Made by a program: the position numbers and the translations under genes. DNA of 64,000 nt from Terriglobia bacterium (GTDB lineage: Bacteria; Acidobacteriota; Terriglobia; Bryobacterales; Bryobacteraceae): positions 1 to 64,000 of the forward strand of contig JAJPJN010000129.1 in assembly GCA_021324185.1 (NCBI GenBank). Reading direction: 5' to 3'. This document shows, in pieces, positions 8,578 through 15,550 of this stretch. The notes beneath the pieces are model-generated. The model worked only from the letters and a program-made list of their open reading frames with translations, did no database searches and had not been told where the DNA came from. Each line of letters starts with the position of its first letter. Position 1 is the stretch's first letter.

Positions 8578-8852
8578 CTGTTTCTTTTCGGCCAGCCGTA
8601 GATGTAGTGGTCGTGCTCGCTGGCGCCGTCTTTAGGCAGCTTCGCAAGCTCTTCCTGCGGCGTGGCGGCCATGATGTCCGCGATCACTTGAGAAATGCGC
8701 CGAGCCGGTCGCGACGATCCAATCTCCGGCTCCGCCGCGAGCTCCTTTTGTAGAATCTGCTGCGCATATTTCTCCGCCGATAAACCAAGCTCCTTGGCCC
8801 TCGCGTTCAGCATTGCGATCTGCTCATCGGACAATTGAATGGAAACAGTCAT
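8574..8852 (-). CDS. Antitoxin of the PIN toxin, ribbon-helix-helix-like
   Basis: 92 residues. The N-terminus MTVSIQLSDEQIAMLNARAKELGLSAEKYAQQIL fits a short ribbon-helix-helix or CopG/VapB-like DNA-binding unit (beta strand followed by two helices). The C-terminal half (ISQVIADIMAATPQEELAKLPKDG) is a flexible toxin-binding type tail. It precedes and overlaps the PIN toxin gene, the normal antitoxin-first order, and would repress the operon and neutralise the toxin by binding it. About 210 bases upstream hold nothing I can assign before the TIGR03435 remnant. Confidence 0.8.
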   Translation of the reverse strand: MTVSIQLSDEQIAMLNARAKELGLSAEKYAQQILQKELAAEPEIGSSRPARRISQVIADIMAATPQEELAKLPKDGASEHDHYIYGWPKRNS

Positions 8853-9065
8853 AGAAACTCCCCTGCGAACACCCGCACAAGCGGATCTTCGCTGACCTCA
8901 AAAACGCCTCTTCGTAGATTCAATTCATCCTTTCGACGCTGTTCCCAACTGGTGCCGCACTTATTTTTAGTATCACCAATGTCCAAAAACAAGCGCCGCC
9001 TGTTTCAAGGGACATTTCGAAACAGCCACCTCAGGGCCTTCCTGCGCAGTCGCTACTGGCCTCGC

Positions 9066-9427
9066 TCAATTCTCCGTCGGCGTTCTCTCGACCTGATCGA
9101 TGACAAGCACATCCAGGGCAGCACGCGTGAATCGAGCTTAAGGCCAAGTTGCTTTAGCGAAGAGACAATGGCATCGCGCGGATCCGGTATAGCATTCGCG
9201 CCGGCCGGGTCTGCGTCCGGCGTTATGCTTCCAAGGGCCTTGTTTGCCAATGCCATCAGATCCACTTCGAAGGAACCCTGATACCTACCCTTCAGCCCTG
9301 TCTGATTCACAACCGGGCGGTCCACATAGCGGGAGAGCAAGGAGGCAAACGTCTCCATCGTCACGCCGTCGAATTCGTACCGCATCCGTCCGCTTTCTCC
9401 AATTTTCCAGAGGTAAACTTTCAGCAT
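9066..9427 (-). pseudogene. Frameshifted, N-terminally truncated TIGR03435-family remnant
   Basis: The open frame MRYEFDGVTMETFASLLSR ... RPVVNQTGLKGRYQGSFEVDL ... DAIVSSLKQLGLKLDSR matches the C-terminal half of the TIGR03435 family, which is strongly expanded in acidobacteria. After KLDSR the expected family ending is found in another frame (ALDVLVIDQVERTPTEN, stop at 9066-9068), while the original frame runs into nonsense (VLPWMCLSS). The break lies near 9114-9125. The N-terminal half is missing and a TAG lies in frame just upstream of the first ATG. A sequencing error could explain the frameshift but not the missing N-terminus. Confidence 0.8.
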
Positions 9428-9475
9428 CGAAGCGATGCCTGATTCGCTGAGGCGCTAACTGGGAGGTACAGCCCC

Positions 9476-9718
9476 ATGGCTGAACTATTGCACTTTGTCC
9501 GTATTATGACTGCCGCTCTGAAAGCCTTAGCTTGTCTAATAACCGTCTGGGCGATTGTTACGATTCTGTACGTAGCCAGTATTGTGTTTTTTGCCAGCCC
9601 CAAACACATGGGTGGAATCTCGGTCGATGTATCTGGGCTGACAAGGTCTCCGCTCTATTGGGCAATCCTCGTTGCCTGCACTCTTTCCAGTTTGTACCTC
9701 GTCTTCTCGCGCAGATAA
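9476..9718 (+). CDS. Small two-helix membrane protein
   Basis: 80 residues with two hydrophobic helices (ALKALACLITVWAIVTILYVASIVFF and LYWAILVACTLSSLYLVF) separated by a short loop, ending in the basic SRR. GGAGG lies nine bases before the ATG, which supports a real gene. I recognise no family. It stands alone between the TIGR03435 remnant on the other strand and the PEP-CTERM propeller gene. Confidence 0.55.
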   Translation: MAELLHFVRIMTAALKALACLITVWAIVTILYVASIVFFASPKHMGGISVDVSGLTRSPLYWAILVACTLSSLYLVFSRR

Positions 9719-9763
9719 ACCAACGCCCGTCCTCACCGTGGCCTGCATTACCCATCGCGCCCT

Positions 9764-9788
9764 AGTACTTCGAAATAGTACTTTCGAA
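9764..9788. promoter_or_regulatory. Tandem operator-like repeats upstream of the PEP-CTERM gene
   Basis: AGTACTTCGAA (9764-9774) and AGTACTTTCGAA (9777-9788) form a near-perfect direct repeat with a 13-base period; each contains the palindrome TTCGAA. They lie about 14 bases upstream of the candidate -35 box for the 9878 gene, a usual place for an activator or repressor site. The factor is unknown. Confidence 0.4.
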
Positions 9789-9801
9789 GCACCCCTGAAT
9801 A

Positions 9802-9831
9802 TTGAAGCCTCAGCCAATCCCGGTATATGAT
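9802..9831 (+). promoter_or_regulatory. Candidate sigma-70 promoter for the PEP-CTERM propeller gene
   Basis: TTGAAG (9802-9807), an 18-base spacer and TATGAT (9826-9831); TATATG at 9824 with a 16-base spacer is an alternative -10. Transcription would start near 9838, about 40 bases before the ATG at 9878, which is preceded by GAGGAGAAAA. Confidence 0.45.
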
Positions 9832-9877
9832 CAATCCTGCATTTCAGACTTTCAGCGACCGCTGAGGAGAAAACCAA

Positions 9878-10810
9878 ATGAAAAGATGGGGCCTGTTTGC
9901 TGCATTATTGGGAACACTACTGTCCACCAGCGTAGCCAGCGCGAATACCATCTTCGTGACGAACGCTGCCTCCGGCATCATCGGCGAATACACAACCTCA
10001 GGGGCCGCGATCAACGCCTCGCTCATTACCGGGCTGAGCACTCCAGGCAGTCTCACAATTTCGAACTCTAACTTGTTTGTCGCTGTCGGAGGCAACACCA
10101 TCGGCGAATACACCGCCGCCGGCGCGCCCGTGAACCCCGCGCTCATCACCGGGCTGCACAATGTGCATCAAATTAGTTCCTTCGGCTCAAACCTCTTTGT
10201 CGCAAATGGCGATCCCACTAACACCATCGGCGAGTACACCACCGCAGGCGCCACCGTAAACAGCGCCCTCATCTCAGGCCTCAACGTCGCTCACGGCGTC
10301 GCATCGAACGGCGCGAACATCTTTGTGCTGAATAACGCCAACGGCAATCCGGGAACGGGATTTATCTCGGAATATACGGCTGCCGGCAGCCTGGTGAACG
10401 CGTCGCTGATTACCGGACTCAGCAGTCCGGAGGAGATTCTCATCTCGGGATCGAATATCTTCGTCACTAACTTCGTTTCCGGCACCGTGGGCGAATACAC
10501 CACCTCGGGAAGCACCGTAAATGCCGCCTTGATCTCCGGGCTGAACGGCCCCTATGGCATCGCCATCGACGGCACAAATCTGTTCGTGACGAATGCGCTC
10601 GGCAGCACTGTATCCGAGTACACTACCTCAGGAGTTTTGGTAAACGCAGCGCTCATCTCCGGACTAAGCACGCCCGGCGGCATCGCCGTACTCTCCACAG
10701 CCACACCCGAGCCCGGGAGTTTCGGATTTTTAGTCATCGCCTTGGCGTTGGGCTTCCTCGCCCACCGCCATCTTTCCAGTCGCCGCGCCGGTCACCAAAC
10801 CGGCAATTAA
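9878..10810 (+). CDS. Secreted beta-propeller protein with PEP-CTERM-type sorting end
   Basis: 310 residues. A signal peptide (GLFAALLGTLLSTSVASA) precedes about six repeats of roughly 37 residues of the form NLFVTN..GTVGEYTTSGATVNAALISGL..PYGIA, the blade pattern of NHL/Vgb-like beta-propellers. The C-terminus is TPEPGSFGFLVIALALGFLAHRH followed by basic residues: the PEP motif, transmembrane helix and arginine cluster of exosortase substrates. It is therefore probably exported, anchored, then processed at the cell surface. A good ribosome-binding site (CTGAGGAGAAAA) supports the start. The ligand or role is unknown; the repeats may mediate surface or matrix binding. Confidence 0.85.
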   Translation: MKRWGLFAALLGTLLSTSVASANTIFVTNAASGIIGEYTTSGAAINASLITGLSTPGSLTISNSNLFVAVGGNTIGEYTAAGAPVNPALITGLHNVHQISSFGSNLFVANGDPTNTIGEYTTAGATVNSALISGLNVAHGVASNGANIFVLNNANGNPGTGFISEYTAAGSLVNASLITGLSSPEEILISGSNIFVTNFVSGTVGEYTTSGSTVNAALISGLNGPYGIAIDGTNLFVTNALGSTVSEYTTSGVLVNAALISGLSTPGGIAVLSTATPEPGSFGFLVIALALGFLAHRHLSSRRAGHQTGN

Positions 10811-10834
10811 ATTTCAGCGCCCCTAACCTACTCA

Positions 10835-10853
10835 CCGCAAACAGCTTTTGCGG
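10835..10853 (+). terminator. Hairpin after the PEP-CTERM gene, weak terminator candidate
   Basis: CCGCAAA (10835-10841) pairs perfectly with TTTGCGG (10847-10853) across a five-base loop, 24 bases after the stop. There is no T-tract after the stem, so termination would be weak or factor-dependent. Confidence 0.35.
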
Positions 10854-10891
10854 AATAGCGCCCTCCCGCACCCCCTGCCTCCCGCCCGCGC

Positions 10892-10911
10892 CCGGTTTAC
10901 CCTCAAACCGG
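10892..10911 (+). promoter_or_regulatory. Inverted repeat overlapping the ribosome-binding site of the next gene
   Basis: CCGGTTT (10892-10898) and AAACCGG (10905-10911) form a perfect seven-base stem with a six-base loop. The 3' arm runs into the GGAG that serves the ATG at 10923, so the hairpin could mask translation or be an operator. Confidence 0.35.
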
Positions 10912-10922
10912 AGCTATAGAAA

Positions 10923-11585
10923 ATGTCATCCGAACTTCAATGCGCGGCCAATCGCGCCAATGCTCAAAAGAGCACCGGCCCCACCACTACCGCGGGCCTC
11001 GAAAAAGTCTCCCGGAACGCCTTGAAACACGGCCTCTGCGGTAAATTCCAGGTCCTGCCCACCGAAAGTCAGGCCCTGTACAACGCTCTCCTGGAGGGCT
11101 TCCTGCGTGCCGAACAGCCCGCCGACGAGGTCGAACGCGAACTGGTCACCAAAATGGCCCGCCACACCTGGCTCGCCGAGCGCGCTATCCGTTGCCAGGA
11201 TAGTTGTTTCATCGTCCTGTCTGCATCAGAGGAGGACGAAGCTGCCCGCAAAGACCCTACCATCATCGATCTGCAGCTCGAACGCTTCATCCGCTACCAC
11301 ACCGCCCACGATCGCGCCTACCAGCGCGCCTCCAAAGAGCTGCAAGAGCGCAGAAAACAAAGGCTCAAGGCCGAAAATGGCTTTGTTTCGCAACAGCACA
11401 AGGAAGCCGCCGAAAAGCGCCGCGAAAAACGCTCGCAACAGCAGGATGAACTGCACCAGGTGCGTCACGCCACCGCTCAAATCAACTTCCAGATGAAAGA
11501 ACAGCGGTATTTGAAAGCGACAGCGGCTTCCGGAGCATCCAAAACCGCGGACATAGGCGGCGAAATCCACCAAATCGCCGCCTGA
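10923..11585 (+). CDS. Conserved hypothetical protein with STGP..G...VSRNALKHGL motif
   Basis: 220 residues, soluble and highly charged. The N-terminus reads ANRANAQKSTGPTTTAGLEKVSRNALKHGL, a motif I know from many uncharacterised proteins of acidobacteria and planctomycetes. The rest is helical and rich in Arg, Lys, Glu and Gln (ERRKQRLKAENG, EAAEKRREKRSQQQDELHQVRHATAQ), probably coiled coil. Function is unknown. The family often occurs in many copies per genome in accessory DNA, which fits the setting here. GGAG nine bases before the ATG supports the start; an inverted repeat overlaps it. Confidence 0.65.
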   Translation: MSSELQCAANRANAQKSTGPTTTAGLEKVSRNALKHGLCGKFQVLPTESQALYNALLEGFLRAEQPADEVERELVTKMARHTWLAERAIRCQDSCFIVLSASEEDEAARKDPTIIDLQLERFIRYHTAHDRAYQRASKELQERRKQRLKAENGFVSQQHKEAAEKRREKRSQQQDELHQVRHATAQINFQMKEQRYLKATAASGASKTADIGGEIHQIAA

Positions 11586-11668
11586 AATCGCTCCAACTCA
11601 CCTCGCTTTGCCCCGCTCGCACCCATCGTGCGCATGCTCCCTACTTCTGCTTCCGGCCCGCTTTCGTA

Positions 11669-12703
11669 CTACCGGATAACCAGCGGAAGCGTCACGCTTG
11701 CTTTCCCGCCGCTCTTATCTTCAACCGTCAACGTAACGCTGTATGACCCTGCAGTCACCGGCGTGCCCGATAACGCGTTCGTCTTCTCGTCAACAACGAT
11801 GCCTTGCGGCGCTCCGGAAACGCTCCACTTGTAACCGCCCGCACCGCCGCTCGCCGTCAGCGGCACCGGACCGTAAGCAGCACCCACGGCGCCATCGGGG
11901 AGCTTGCCGGCGGTGATCTTCAGATCCGTGAGTTTATCCTTACGCACATCGTTGGTGCGGAACAGCGTTTCAAATACTTCGCTCAGCTTCTGCGAGGCGC
12001 GGTCGGAAAACATGCCTACGAGCCCGCAGATCGCAATCACGCCGTACGGATTCACGGCACTGGCATCCGCGGGAGTTCCGGCCATAAATCCGCCGCGCAC
12101 CACGGCGTAAAAGATCAGCGCCAGCGCTGCCCCCAGAAATGGCCGCGTCACATAGAAGTAGAACCAGCTTGTCTTGGCTGTCCGGTTGCCGATAAAATCG
12201 GCCAGAGACTTAATGGCATGGATATAGCTGCCAAGCGCTCCCGACAGCACGCCAAGCAACAGAAGCTGGATATTCAACGAGAGCGACCAGACGCCCCAAG
12301 GCGTTGACAACACGCCATAGGCCGCAGGTTTGAGCGTTATGGCTGCATTCTCAGCCGCCCGCGCCTGCAGCGCCTTATCTGCAGGAGTGAAGTCGAACCA
12401 GGAAAGAAAGGCTATGCCCGCGATGAGCAGAACGCCAAAGACGATCAGATAGATGATCAGAAACCGGCGCGCGCCGAGCTTGAGAGGACAGTCACCGCCG
12501 TCGTCATCCGGCTTGGAGGCAGACCACCACCAGAAAGCCGACGTGCCCAGTAGCACGATCAGGGCTGCCATGACGCCGCGCCATGCGATCGTGGCGCCTG
12601 CGTAACGCCAGGGCGACCAGATCAGAATCCAAACGATTACGGCAACCGCAATACGCAATGCACTTCGCATTTTTTCAATGAATACTCGTCCGGTATTCAT
12701 CAA
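11669..12703 (-). CDS. Membrane protein with C-terminal putative Ig (He_PIG) domain
   Basis: 344 residues. About six hydrophobic segments occupy residues 12-220 (IAVAVIVWILIW, GVMAALIVLLGTSAFWW, FLIIYLIVFGVLLIAGIAFL, SLNIQLLLLGVLSGALG, FLGAALALIFYAVV, YGVIAICGLVGMF). The segment ASQKLSEVFETLFRTNDVRKDKL follows, then a C-terminal Ig-like module LPDGAVGAAYGPVPLTASGGAGGYKWSV ... ALSGTPVTAGSYSVTLTVEDKSG of the putative-Ig type common in secreted proteins. The start is uncertain: 12703 lies beyond an inverted repeat, while an ATG at 12670 (MRSALRIAV) would leave that repeat upstream. Function is unknown. Confidence 0.7.
   Translation of the reverse strand: MMNTGRVFIEKMRSALRIAVAVIVWILIWSPWRYAGATIAWRGVMAALIVLLGTSAFWWWSASKPDDDGGDCPLKLGARRFLIIYLIVFGVLLIAGIAFLSWFDFTPADKALQARAAENAAITLKPAAYGVLSTPWGVWSLSLNIQLLLLGVLSGALGSYIHAIKSLADFIGNRTAKTSWFYFYVTRPFLGAALALIFYAVVRGGFMAGTPADASAVNPYGVIAICGLVGMFSDRASQKLSEVFETLFRTNDVRKDKLTDLKITAGKLPDGAVGAAYGPVPLTASGGAGGYKWSVSGAPQGIVVDEKTNALSGTPVTAGSYSVTLTVEDKSGGKASVTLPLVIR
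12678..12700. promoter_or_regulatory. Perfect inverted repeat between divergent genes
   Basis: ATGAATAC (12678-12685) and GTATTCAT (12693-12700) with a seven-base spacer, in the gap between the minus-strand Ig/membrane gene and xseB. Symmetry and position suit a dimeric repressor site; it overlaps the first codons of the longer start of the minus-strand gene. Confidence 0.35.
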
Positions 12704-12758
12704 TTCTATGCAAAGCAGGACTTACATTTGGAGACGCCCGCCGCCGCTAAAATGGAGC

Positions 12759-13007
12759 ATGCCTGAGACGAACACCGCTCCACCATCGTTCGAAGCCGGA
12801 CTGCAGGAGTTGGAGCGTATTGTGAAAGAGCTGGAGCAAGGCGATCTGCCGCTGGAAGAGAGCCTCAGACTGTTTGAAGCCGGAATGCGCATTAGCGCCG
12901 ATTGCAAGCGGCAGTTGGAAGAAGCGGAAACGCGGGTCGAGATTTTGATGAAGCGCGGCAGCGAAGTTGTGCCCCAACCCTACAATCCGGATGCAGGCAC
13001 AAAGTGA
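12759..13007 (+). CDS. xseB: Exodeoxyribonuclease VII small subunit
   Basis: 82 residues from the ATG at 12759; longer upstream frames lack similarity. SFEAGLQELERIVKELEQGDLPLEESLRLFEAGMRISADCKRQLEEAETRVEIL is the whole-length family signature, a helical protein that binds XseA to form the nuclease degrading single-stranded DNA to oligonucleotides. Its stop overlaps the GTG start of ispA (GTGA), the order seen in many bacteria. xseA is not next to it in this window. Confidence 0.95.
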   Translation: MPETNTAPPSFEAGLQELERIVKELEQGDLPLEESLRLFEAGMRISADCKRQLEEAETRVEILMKRGSEVVPQPYNPDAGTK

Positions 13008-13906
13008 TTGAAGCCGTGCAAAAGACGCTTCAGCAATATCTGGCCGATCAGGTGCAAGCGGTCGAGCGCGCGCTCGACAAGTGGACGCCTGCTGAAAGTG
13101 CCGAGCCGCAATCCATCCATACGGCGATGCGCTATAGCTTGTTTGCCGGAGGGAAGCGAATCCGGCCGGTTCTCGCGATAGCGGCAGCAGAAGCGATATC
13201 CGATTGCCCGGCGGGCATTGAAGACGCTGCGGCCACGCTCGAACTCGTCCATACTTACTCGCTGATTCATGACGATCTGCCGGCGCTGGATAACGACGAT
13301 CTGCGGAGAGGTCGCCCGACTTGTCACAAAGTTTTCGGTGAGGCGATGGCCATTCTCGCAGGCGATGGGCTTCTGACGCTCGCGTTCGAGGTTCTAAGCC
13401 GGCTGCCGCACCGGAGTGCCGAGCAGCGGATCCATATGGTGCAGGAACTCTCAAGCGCGGCAGGAACAGTAGGCGGCATGATTGGCGGCCAGGTTCAGGA
13501 TATTGAGGGTGAGGGCCGGCAGCCCACCGCTGCCCTGCTTGAAACCATTCACAAATCGAAGACGGGAGCGCTTCTGCGGGCGAGCGTACGTATAGGCGCC
13601 ATCTACGCCGGCGCAAATGCGGAACAACTCGCCGCGCTTTCGGAATACGGCGAGCATATTGGGCTGGCCTTTCAGATCGTTGACGATGTTCTCGACATGG
13701 AAGAGTCGTCAGAGGCGCTCGGCAAGACGGCCGGAAAAGACCAGGCGCAGCAAAAGATCACCTTTCCAGCCGTTTATGGATTGGAGCGCTCCCGCAGCAT
13801 GGCCGAAGAAGAGCGCCTGGCAGCGCATCGGGCGCTGCGCATATTCGATGATCGCGCTGAACGGCTGCGGCAGATCGCAGATTTTATCGTGCAGCGCCGC
13901 GCCTGA
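13004..13906 (+). CDS. ispA: Polyprenyl (farnesyl/geranylgeranyl) diphosphate synthase
   Basis: 300 residues from the GTG at 13004 overlapping the xseB stop; upstream in-frame sequence belongs to xseB and is excluded. Family motifs are FAGGKRIRPVL, the first aspartate-rich motif DDLPALDNDDLRRGRPT, GDGLLTLAFEVL, GGQVQDIEGEG, KTGALLRASVRIGA and the second aspartate-rich motif FQIVDDVLDMEES. It condenses IPP with allylic diphosphates to make C15/C20 prenyl chains for quinones and undecaprenyl carrier. Product length cannot be read with certainty. It is two bases from tlyA; dxs, often between them, is absent. Confidence 0.93.
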   Translation: MIEAVQKTLQQYLADQVQAVERALDKWTPAESAEPQSIHTAMRYSLFAGGKRIRPVLAIAAAEAISDCPAGIEDAAATLELVHTYSLIHDDLPALDNDDLRRGRPTCHKVFGEAMAILAGDGLLTLAFEVLSRLPHRSAEQRIHMVQELSSAAGTVGGMIGGQVQDIEGEGRQPTAALLETIHKSKTGALLRASVRIGAIYAGANAEQLAALSEYGEHIGLAFQIVDDVLDMEESSEALGKTAGKDQAQQKITFPAVYGLERSRSMAEEERLAAHRALRIFDDRAERLRQIADFIVQRRA

Positions 13907-13908
13907 TC

Positions 13909-14703
13909 ATGCTAGCATCTTCGCCGCAGTCTCGGAAGCTCAGGCTCGATGTGGCCCTCGTGGACCGGCACTTTGTGGAATCGCGAGAGCGCGCGCAGGC
14001 TTTAATTCTCGCGGGAAAAGTACGGGTGGATGGGCAACGCGCCGATAAGCCCGGCCGCCCAGTTTCCGAGGACGCGCGCATAGAAATAGCTCAGCCGCTA
14101 CGATATGTCAGCCGCGGCGGCATCAAACTCGAGGCGGCGCTGGCGGCGTTTGAAGTATCCGTTGCGCAGAAGGTGTGTCTTGATGTGGGCACGTCGACCG
14201 GCGGCTTTACCGATTGTTTGTTACAGCACGGAGCAAAACGGGTTCATGCTGTGGATACCGGAGCGGGACAGATTCATTGGAAGCTGCGAACCGATCCACG
14301 CGTGGTGCTGCATGAAAATGTGAACGCGCGTTATCTGACTTTCGAGGAGATTGGCGAGAACGTTGACATCGTCACATGCGATGTCAGTTTTATTTCAGTG
14401 ACGCTACTGATTCCGGCATTGGAGAAATTGCTAACCACGGAAGGCATTTGGATTATTCTGGTGAAACCACAATTTGAGGCAGGGCGTGAGCTTGTGGGAA
14501 AGGGCGGGATTGTGCGCGACGCTACGGCGCAATTGGCAGCATGCCAACGCGTCGCGCAAGTATTGCAGGAAAGAGGTTTTTCGACGCGCTATATAGAGAG
14601 CCCCATCTTAGGTGCCGAAGGCAATCGCGAATTTCTTCTGGCGGCAACGCGCAATGGGGCAGCAGCTTCCGGCGTGACCGGCAACTATCATGCGAGAGAT
14701 TAA
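13909..14703 (+). CDS. tlyA: TlyA-family rRNA 2'-O-methyltransferase
   Basis: 264 residues. The N-terminal S4 RNA-binding domain (LRLDVALVDRHFVESRERAQALILAGKVRVDGQRADKPG) is followed by an FtsJ-like SAM methyltransferase domain (YVSRGGIKLEAAL, VCLDVGTSTGGFTDCLLQHGAKRVHAVDTG, DIVTCDVSFISV, LVKPQFEAGRE). Family members 2'-O-methylate cytidines of 16S and/or 23S rRNA and set capreomycin sensitivity in mycobacteria; the older hemolysin label is not supported by the domains. Its 3' end overlaps nadK by 14 bases. Confidence 0.92.
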   Translation: MLASSPQSRKLRLDVALVDRHFVESRERAQALILAGKVRVDGQRADKPGRPVSEDARIEIAQPLRYVSRGGIKLEAALAAFEVSVAQKVCLDVGTSTGGFTDCLLQHGAKRVHAVDTGAGQIHWKLRTDPRVVLHENVNARYLTFEEIGENVDIVTCDVSFISVTLLIPALEKLLTTEGIWIILVKPQFEAGRELVGKGGIVRDATAQLAACQRVAQVLQERGFSTRYIESPILGAEGNREFLLAATRNGAAASGVTGNYHARD

Positions 14704-15550
14704 TACAGTCGGAATCATCTCGAAGCCGAACATCGCAGAGGCAGCCGGTATCGTTTGCAGCCTGATTGAATGGCTTGAAGAACGGGGGATTGCTTACGAG
14801 TGCGATGAGCAGACGGCCCGCTATGCGAATTTGAAACAGTTTCTCCCGCGCGAAAAATTGCCGGACGGAATCGATCTGATGATCGTTCTGGGAGGCGACG
14901 GTACCTTGCTATCTGCGGCGCGCGTGGTGGATGGACGCGACATTCCCTTGTTCGCAGTAAATCTGGGACATTTGGGATTTTTGACAGCCATCACGATTGA
15001 GGATCTGTTCCCCGAACTGGAGCGGGCTTTACACGGCGAGCACCGAATCGGACGCCGCCGAATGGTTGATAGCGAACTGGTGCGCGGAGGAAAGCTAATC
15101 GCAACCTATTCAGCGTTGAACGACGTGGTTGTTACCAAATCCGAGCTGGCGCGCATGATCGATCTCGACACACATGTCGACGATCATTTTGTGGCCGCCT
15201 ATAAAGCGGACGGCCTGATCATCTCTACACCGACGGGCTCAACCGCTTACTCGTTGTCTGCGGGCGGGCCGGTTATCTTTCCATCCGTGGGCGCGCTGTG
15301 CATTACGCCGATCTGCCCGCACATGTTGACGAACAGGCCGGTGATAGTGCCGCACACAAGTGTGGTTCGCATATTGAATCACGGTGAGGAGGGGACCTAT
15401 CTGACAATCGATGGCCAGGTAGGCGAGCCGATCTGCAAAGGAGATCAGATTATCTGCCGGTCGTCGCACAAAACGATACAACTTATTCGGCCACCGAAAA
15501 TGCTTTTTTTTGATGTGCTGCGGGAAAAATTAAAGTGGGGCGAGCGCTAA
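14690..15550 (+). CDS. nadK: NAD kinase
   Basis: 286 residues. It phosphorylates NAD to NADP with ATP or polyphosphate in the cytoplasm. The nucleotide motif LMIVLGGDGTLLSAARVV, the substrate segment ALNDVVVTKSELARMIDL and the hallmark GLIISTPTGSTAYSLSAGGPVIFP are all present. The ATG lies inside the tlyA reading frame (overlap 14 bases) and its own 3' end overlaps the symporter start by 16 bases, so the four-gene run is a single translational unit. Confidence 0.95.
   Translation: MREINTVGIISKPNIAEAAGIVCSLIEWLEERGIAYECDEQTARYANLKQFLPREKLPDGIDLMIVLGGDGTLLSAARVVDGRDIPLFAVNLGHLGFLTAITIEDLFPELERALHGEHRIGRRRMVDSELVRGGKLIATYSALNDVVVTKSELARMIDLDTHVDDHFVAAYKADGLIISTPTGSTAYSLSAGGPVIFPSVGALCITPICPHMLTNRPVIVPHTSVVRILNHGEEGTYLTIDGQVGEPICKGDQIICRSSHKTIQLIRPPKMLFFDVLREKLKWGER

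Noticed and set aside
8835-9281. Plus-strand 148-codon frame opposite the antitoxin and the TIGR03435 remnant
   Set aside because: Composition is Ser/Arg-rich shadow type and the other strand explains both ends.
12747-13616. 289-codon minus-strand open frame over xseB and ispA
   Set aside because: Antisense shadow of two well-recognised genes; no start signal and no recognisable domain.
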